Assembly: GCA_009602735.1 (NCBI GenBank)
Contig: WELA01007910.1
Span: 96,794-160,793 of the forward strand
Reading direction: 5' to 3'
Source of the DNA: Mesotaenium endlicherianum
Taxonomy: Eukaryota > Streptophyta > Zygnematophyceae > Zygnematales > Mesotaeniaceae
Length of the DNA: 64,000 nucleotides
Positions 59,342 to 64,000 of the stretch are shown here, piece by piece (the stretch's first letter is position 1; the number at the start of each line of letters is the position of its first letter). The notes under the pieces were generated by a model. That model was not told where the DNA came from and made no database searches. It saw only the letters and a program-made list of their open reading frames with translations. The position numbers and the translations under genes were made by a program.

Positions 59342-60057
59342 TGAAATGAATCGTCTTACCAAATAGGCGATTAACAATTAATAAAGATCTTTATATCAGC
59401 AAGTAATCTTAATGGATTTTTCGTTAACTGATTAAACAGCAAAGGACAACACACTAGCAGTGAACAATACTCGTAAATCAAATGCGAGTAAACTAGCATC
59501 AATAATGCATTCAGTAAACTCATACATAAGCAAGGTTAGAAGACAGTGCGTCAATGGCTTCTCGCCTTGGATTTAGTTCTTTCTCAGTAAGCTGTACAAG
59601 AGAGTTGGCCTCGTTTCCGAATGACGAAATCAAGAGCAATGCCTAGCATATGTACATGGAATGAGTGAACTGTTCAACGGTCAGTGCGATGGCACCGCCT
59701 ACCCGGGAGTTAACCACGTTGTAGGACCTCGGTTAACCAAATCCACCGCCATCTCCCATCATCCCGAATCGCCATCCGTCATAGGGATGTCATCTGGCCA
59801 TTCATCTAGCATACCACACTTAGATGCATATTGAGGGAGTTCGCTGCTACCGAGTACGGAAGTCAGCTGGCTGTCAAAGAATGTGTCAGCAAGCTGACTT
59901 AAGCTGACTTCAGCCTGCTGCATCCGGCTGTGTCATTAAACTGATACTAAATATAAAGTCCAACAGACTGACTATTAACTAAAGTTCAGCAGGCTGAACT
60001 TAATTTACTATTACATTTAAATGAACATTATACCTTCTAATATACTGATTCATTACA
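59342..60057 (-). repeat. Chromovirus copy 3, 5-prime LTR
   Basis: This 716-bp LTR lies one base from the primer-binding site at 59329-59340 and is followed on the + strand by target duplication CTGTC. Confidence 0.9.
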
Positions 60058-60108
60058 CTGTCAGTCTCTCCCAAGTGTTTGGGCTTACTAGGCCCCCGGC
60101 CACCACCA

Positions 60109-61363
60109 TTAGTGGTTTGAGTGTAACCACAAATCCGGTGTTCCCTTAAGATACCTCAAAATCCTCTTAGCTGCTTCCCAATGTGCTGGTCCTGGATTCT
60201 GCATGTACTGACTGATGACTACTATTGCATTTGCTATATCAGGATGGGTGCACACCGTGAGATACATTATACTACCCACTAACTTCCTATAAGGCACCTG
60301 GGACATCATCTCCCACTCTTGCTCACTTAGTGCACACATGCCCGCACTCAATTTGTGATTAGGATCTTGAGGTAGACTCATGGGCTTAGAGTCTTCTTGC
60401 ATTTCGAACCTCTCTAGCACTGTCTGCAGATACGCTGGCTGCCCAAGCATGATAATCCTGTTGTCCCTATCCCTCTTAACTTGAATGCTCAACACAAACT
60501 CAACTTCCCCCAAGTCCTTCATATTGTAGGTAGCTGACAAAAGATCCTTCACCTTCTGAATCTCACTCATACTCTTCCTCACTAGTAAAAGATCGTCCAT
60601 ATAGAGTACCAACATCACCTTGCTATCTCCCTTCCCTCTAACATAAAGGCTGCTATCGATGTCCGACGATGAACTCATGATGTTGTAGAAAGCTATCTAT
60701 CTTTTGGTTCCACATCCTCGGTGATTGCTTTAGCCCATACAAGAACTTCCTTAACCTGGAAACCTTTTTGGGGTACTTCTCATCCATAAATTCCTCTGGC
60801 TGCTCCATATACACTTCCTCCTCTAAATCCCCATTGAGAAATGCCGTCTTCACGTCCATCTGGTGAATCTCAAAGTCCTCCATAGCCGCAACCTCCAACA
60901 CTGCTCTGATTGTGGCTATCTTAGCTGCCGGTGCAAACGTCTCGTGATAATCCTCTCCCTCTGTCTGTGAGTAACCCTTAGCAACAAATCTAGCTTTGTA
61001 CCTATCCATCGTTCCATCGGTTTTTCTCTTCACCTTGTAGACCCATCTCCCCCCTACTACCTTCTTCCCTTGTGGTAGATCCTCTAAGTCCCAAGTATGA
61101 TTAGCCCTCAAAGAATCAATTTCCTCAATTGAGGCTTGTTTCCACTTCTCCGTTGAGTCAGTCTCCATGGCTGCTGCATAAGTCTTAGGCTCGCTAGCAT
61201 CTAACATGTATGCTACTTCAAAATCTCCTGCTTCATCTAAAGCTACATCCTTGGCCAAAGGTATGAAGTCCTCAAACCTCTTTGTTGGCACACGTGGTCT
61301 AGAGCTCTTACGTGGAGGAGGATCCAAACCACTAGTAAAGACCTCTCCCCCTGCTGGTGACAA
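60109..61363 (-). pseudogene. Copia reverse transcriptase region
   Basis: It reads WVYKVKRKTDGTMDRYKARF, FAPAAKIATIRAVLEVAA, HQMDVKTAFLNGDLEEEVYM and VLYMDDLLLV (YMDD catalytic box), then the connection toward RNase H with KRILRYLKGT. These are standard copia reverse transcriptase motifs. It is interrupted, and the remainder of RNase H lies beyond chromovirus copy 3. Confidence 0.92.
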
Positions 61364-61492
61364 AGCCCCTCTTGCAACTCTTTCTTCAACTGTGGACTCC
61401 CCTCTTAGAGGAGACTCTTGTGCTTCCTCGTTTCCCTCCCTTTGCTCTACCTCTACCCTTGCTGCAGGCTGCTGAATGACTGAAGGTGCTTG

Positions 61493-63010
61493 CTACCCAA
61501 ATGATGTGACATGCTCCCCAAGTGATGTGAGAGGTAATGATAATTGTTGAATTCTCTCCTCAAGATCATCCTTCGACGCAAACTCATCGTACACTTGTGA
61601 GCTACCCGGATCCATAATGCGATCATTAAAGACAACATCTCTGCTCACAAAAACTAATCCTGTGTTTGGCCTCAGCAACCTGTACCCCTTGCTGTTAGTG
61701 TCATAGCCCAAGAAGACACACATTTCTGCCTTCGGTTGCAGCTTGTGTCGCTTCTCCTTTGGGATGTGCGCCCAAGTCTCTGTGCCAAACACCCTCAATT
61801 GATCAACAGACACCTTCTTGCCACTCCATAGCTCCTCTGGAACCCCCCCATCAAGAGCACTTGAGGGCAATTGAGCCCACACGTAAGTAGCTGTCTTCAC
61901 AGCTTCCGCCCACAAGCTAGGGTGGAGATCAGCAGCAAATATCATTGACCTTGCCGAGTTCCCCAACGTCCTGTTCAATCTTTCCGCCACTCCATTCTGC
62001 TGGGGTGAGTCGCCACTGTATGTTGATGTTTGATTCCTTGATCCGCCAAAAACTTAATGAAGGGCCCATTGACATATTCTTTCCCATTGTCTGTCCTTAG
62101 TGTCTTGATGCTCTTTCCACACTGCTTCTCTACTATAGCCTTATACTCCTTGAACTTCTCGAATGCTTGATCTTTGGTCCTCATGAAGTAGACCTCTGAC
62201 TTCCTAGAGTAGTCATCTGTGTATGTCAGATGATATGAATGCAAAGTCTTCGTTGCTGGTATACTAGCTGGCCCCCAAACATCTGAAAGTACCAACTCTA
62301 GCACTTTTGTGGCTCTTGTAGCTCCCTCCTTTGGAAATGCTATCCTTGTCTGCTTACCTATCTGACACCCTCTGCAAAACTCAAGCGCTTGCCCACTAAA
62401 ATCTGGTAATCCCCTCTTCTTGTCCTTGCTCATTTGCTTCAGCTTCTGTTCACTTGCATGTGCTAACCTTTGGTGCCAAAAGTTGATGTCTCCCTTCAAC
62501 TTCGCATCTCCTTGGGCCAAGTACACTTGGCTAACCTCTGTTTCCTGTGCCAGGCAAGTAAGAACAAGCTTAGCCTGACCCTTCACTTGAAATAGACTTC
62601 CTGTATTGTCGGGCTTGACGGCTACAGCTGCTATATTCCCCTTGTTGTTGAGTATTCTACACTCTGACCCTTCAAAGATCACCCTGTTGCCCAAAGACGT
62701 AGTTTTAGGCACCGAGAACAAATTCTTCACAAGCTGTGGTGTATGCAAGACATTCTCTAGCGTGAAAAGCAACTCTTCTTTGCCAACCTGTACTACCAAC
62801 TCCACCTTTCTTGTACCAACTCCATGAAGAATATTGCCATCTCCTACACGAATAGGAATGGGCTTACATGACTTATACTCAAGCAAGATATCCCTACGTG
62901 GCGTAGAGTGCCTGGATGCCCCTAAGTCAATGTACCAAGCATCTCTATCGTGCCCATCACACACGCATGCCTCCTCAATGGTCATAGCATGAGCATTCTC
63001 CATGTTGGAG
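61493..63010 (-). pseudogene. Copia protease-linker and integrase region
   Basis: The retropepsin-like part has WYIDLGASRHSTPRRDILLE. The GAG-pre-integrase zinc region has FWHQRLAHASEQKLKQM and CRGCQIGKQ. The integrase core has LVLSDVWGPASIPATKTLHS, YTDDYSRKSEVYFM and LRTDNGKEYVNGPF, then LRVFGTETWAHIPKEKRHKL. This is the order protease, integrase, reverse transcriptase that defines Ty1/copia. It is broken. Confidence 0.9.
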
Positions 63011-63878
63011 ACGAAGATGGTACCTTCTCTCTTTTGAGTGCAATTCTGGAGATGTGGCCCTTCTTGTTGCAATTGTAGCATGTGATGTCCCAGCAGGTTC
63101 TTGCCATATGTCCTGACTTGCCACAATTGTTGTACGTCACTGACTTGCCACCTCCTTGAGGCTAATTGCCTCCTCAACCTCCACTTCTTTGGCTGCTGCT
63201 GGCGATGTTTGCTTCCTCCACCATCTCCACCAGTCGTCCTTCTTGAATCTTGTAGTGCTTCTCTCCCAACACATGAAACGCTTGCTCAGTACCAGTCACA
63301 CCTTCTCCAGCCTTTCTTTCATGCTCCTTCTCTCTATCAAGAAGACTCAACCTTGCCTTTCTCAAAGTGAGCTGCTCCTTATGTAAGTTACGCAAAACTT
63401 CCTTGGTCATATCGTACTCAGGCCTAAGTCCAATTAGTAACTGCTTAGCTTGCTCATAGGCGGTCTTTGGAACACCTGTAGCTGTCAACTCCTGACTCAA
63501 CAAGTTTATCCTTGTGAAATATGAAGACACGCTCTCACCACTTCTCATTTTGAAACTCGTAAAGTCCTCAGTAAAGTTTTGCTGACTAGCGGTGCTCTCA
63601 CTCACATAATCCTCTTTAAGTGCGTCCCACATCTCCTTACTAGTCTCAAGATAAAAAACATTCACTAGGGGTTCTCTCTCCAAACTCTTGACAATCAAGT
63701 AGTAACAAAAATTCTCCCTCTTTTGCCACGCATCACGAGCCTTTTTGTTTGCAGTCACTTGGGCAGCAGTGAATCCGTCGCCCGCTACGAGTAAGACGGG
63801 CATAGTATCATCTCCAATGATAATAGACATCAAGTCATAACGCTTCAGCGCCGCCTTAGCTCTCACGGCCCATACCAA
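63011..63878 (-). pseudogene. Copia gag
   Basis: It is a UBN2-type gag domain with AWQKRENFCYYLIVKSLERE, SKEMWDALKEDYVSES, SGESVSSYFTRINLLSQELT and EQAKQLLIGLRPEYDM, typical of plant copia gag. The zinc-knuckle region follows toward 63010. It starts about 50 bases inside the primer-binding site and is interrupted. Confidence 0.88.
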
Positions 63879-63938
63879 ATACTCTTTGCCATTGAATTGT
63901 GGGATCTGCTAGATCCTCCCGAACTTGCTCCGATACCA

Positions 63939-64000
63939 TGTTAAAACTCACTACTATCTTCGTCCATGGCACACTCTATCACTCACACACTTGAACGAAC
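63939..64000 (-). repeat. Copia 5-prime LTR (cut by window end)
   Basis: The first 62 bases match the left LTR at 48959 with a few differences. The primer-binding site at 63927-63938 directly abuts it. Confidence 0.85.

Larger units (their letters stand above)
49900..60057 (-). mobile_element. Ty3/gypsy chromovirus copy 3 (broken, nested in copia)
   Basis: LTRs are 49900-50617 and 59342-60057, with perfect 5-bp duplications CTGTC (49895-49899 and 60058-60062) that lie in the copia pol gene. The primer-binding site is at 59329-59340. Minus-strand order is gag, pol, third ORF, as in copies 1 and 2. A solo LTR of a sister family (54799-56057) interrupts pol. LTR divergence is roughly 3% by eye count, between copies 1 and 2. 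It is broken in several places; some isolated N bases flanked by duplicated sequence look like assembly seams. Confidence 0.93.
48959..64000 (-). mobile_element. Ty1/copia element, interrupted by chromovirus copy 3, runs off right edge
   Basis: The left (3-prime) LTR is 48959-49391 (TGTTGAAACTC...TTCCAACA), followed on the + strand by CTCCCTCTCATCTCC, the complement of a purine tract. The right (5-prime) LTR starts at 63939 and is cut by the window end. The primer-binding site TGGTATCGGAGC is at 63927-63938. Minus-strand order is gag, zinc-knuckle region, integrase, reverse transcriptase, RNase H, the copia order. Chromovirus copy 3 (49900-60057) lies between the RNase H end and the reverse transcriptase. 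The element is broken by that insertion and at a few other sites. Confidence 0.92.

Overview
The window is nuclear DNA of a green-lineage eukaryote, most likely a streptophyte (charophyte) alga with a large, transposon-rich genome. Chara-type algae are my best guess, not proven. The evidence is a plant-type PIEZO channel gene and a plant-type EXO70 exocyst gene, both with many GT-AG introns, GC-rich exons, TTTAGGG-like repeats, and a dense retrotransposon load primed by initiator-Met tRNA. There are no bacterial operons, rRNA or tRNA genes, or CRISPR arrays.

Region 1 (1-14.6 kb) is host gene space. A PIEZO mechanosensitive channel gene runs leftward; seven exons are assignable between 4999 and 318, and the gene continues off the left edge. 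A complete five-exon EXO70 gene runs rightward (9586-14547), with all splice phases agreeing and a predicted product of 903 residues. The two genes are head to head, about 4.4 kb apart. EXO70 carries a large Gly-rich and acidic insertion within its conserved C-terminal half.

Region 2 (14.6-23 kb) is mostly non-coding. It holds a 127-base gap, microsatellites, T-rich imperfect repeats, a 503-bp solo LTR with a GGTGT target duplication, and members of a DNA-transposon family with CCTAGTTATG-like ends and 8-bp target duplications (hAT-like).

Region 3 (23-64 kb) is a nest of LTR retrotransposons, treated here as fossils. Three copies of one Ty3/gypsy chromovirus family lie in the same orientation (22993-31821, 35362-44154, 49900-60057), each with matching target duplications. 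Copies 1 and 2 sit in older gag/protease-type remnants on the + strand. Copy 3 sits inside a Ty1/copia element (48959 to beyond the right edge) and itself contains a solo LTR of a sister family. The middle copy looks whole.

The most unusual item is a third ORF of about 558 codons downstream of pol in all three chromovirus copies. It encodes a coiled coil, an unrecognised globular domain, a basic/acidic linker and an Arg-Ser tail. It sits where env would be, but shows no signal peptide or membrane segment. In two of the copies its ATG directly follows a 3-prime splice-site-like sequence. I do not recognise this protein family.
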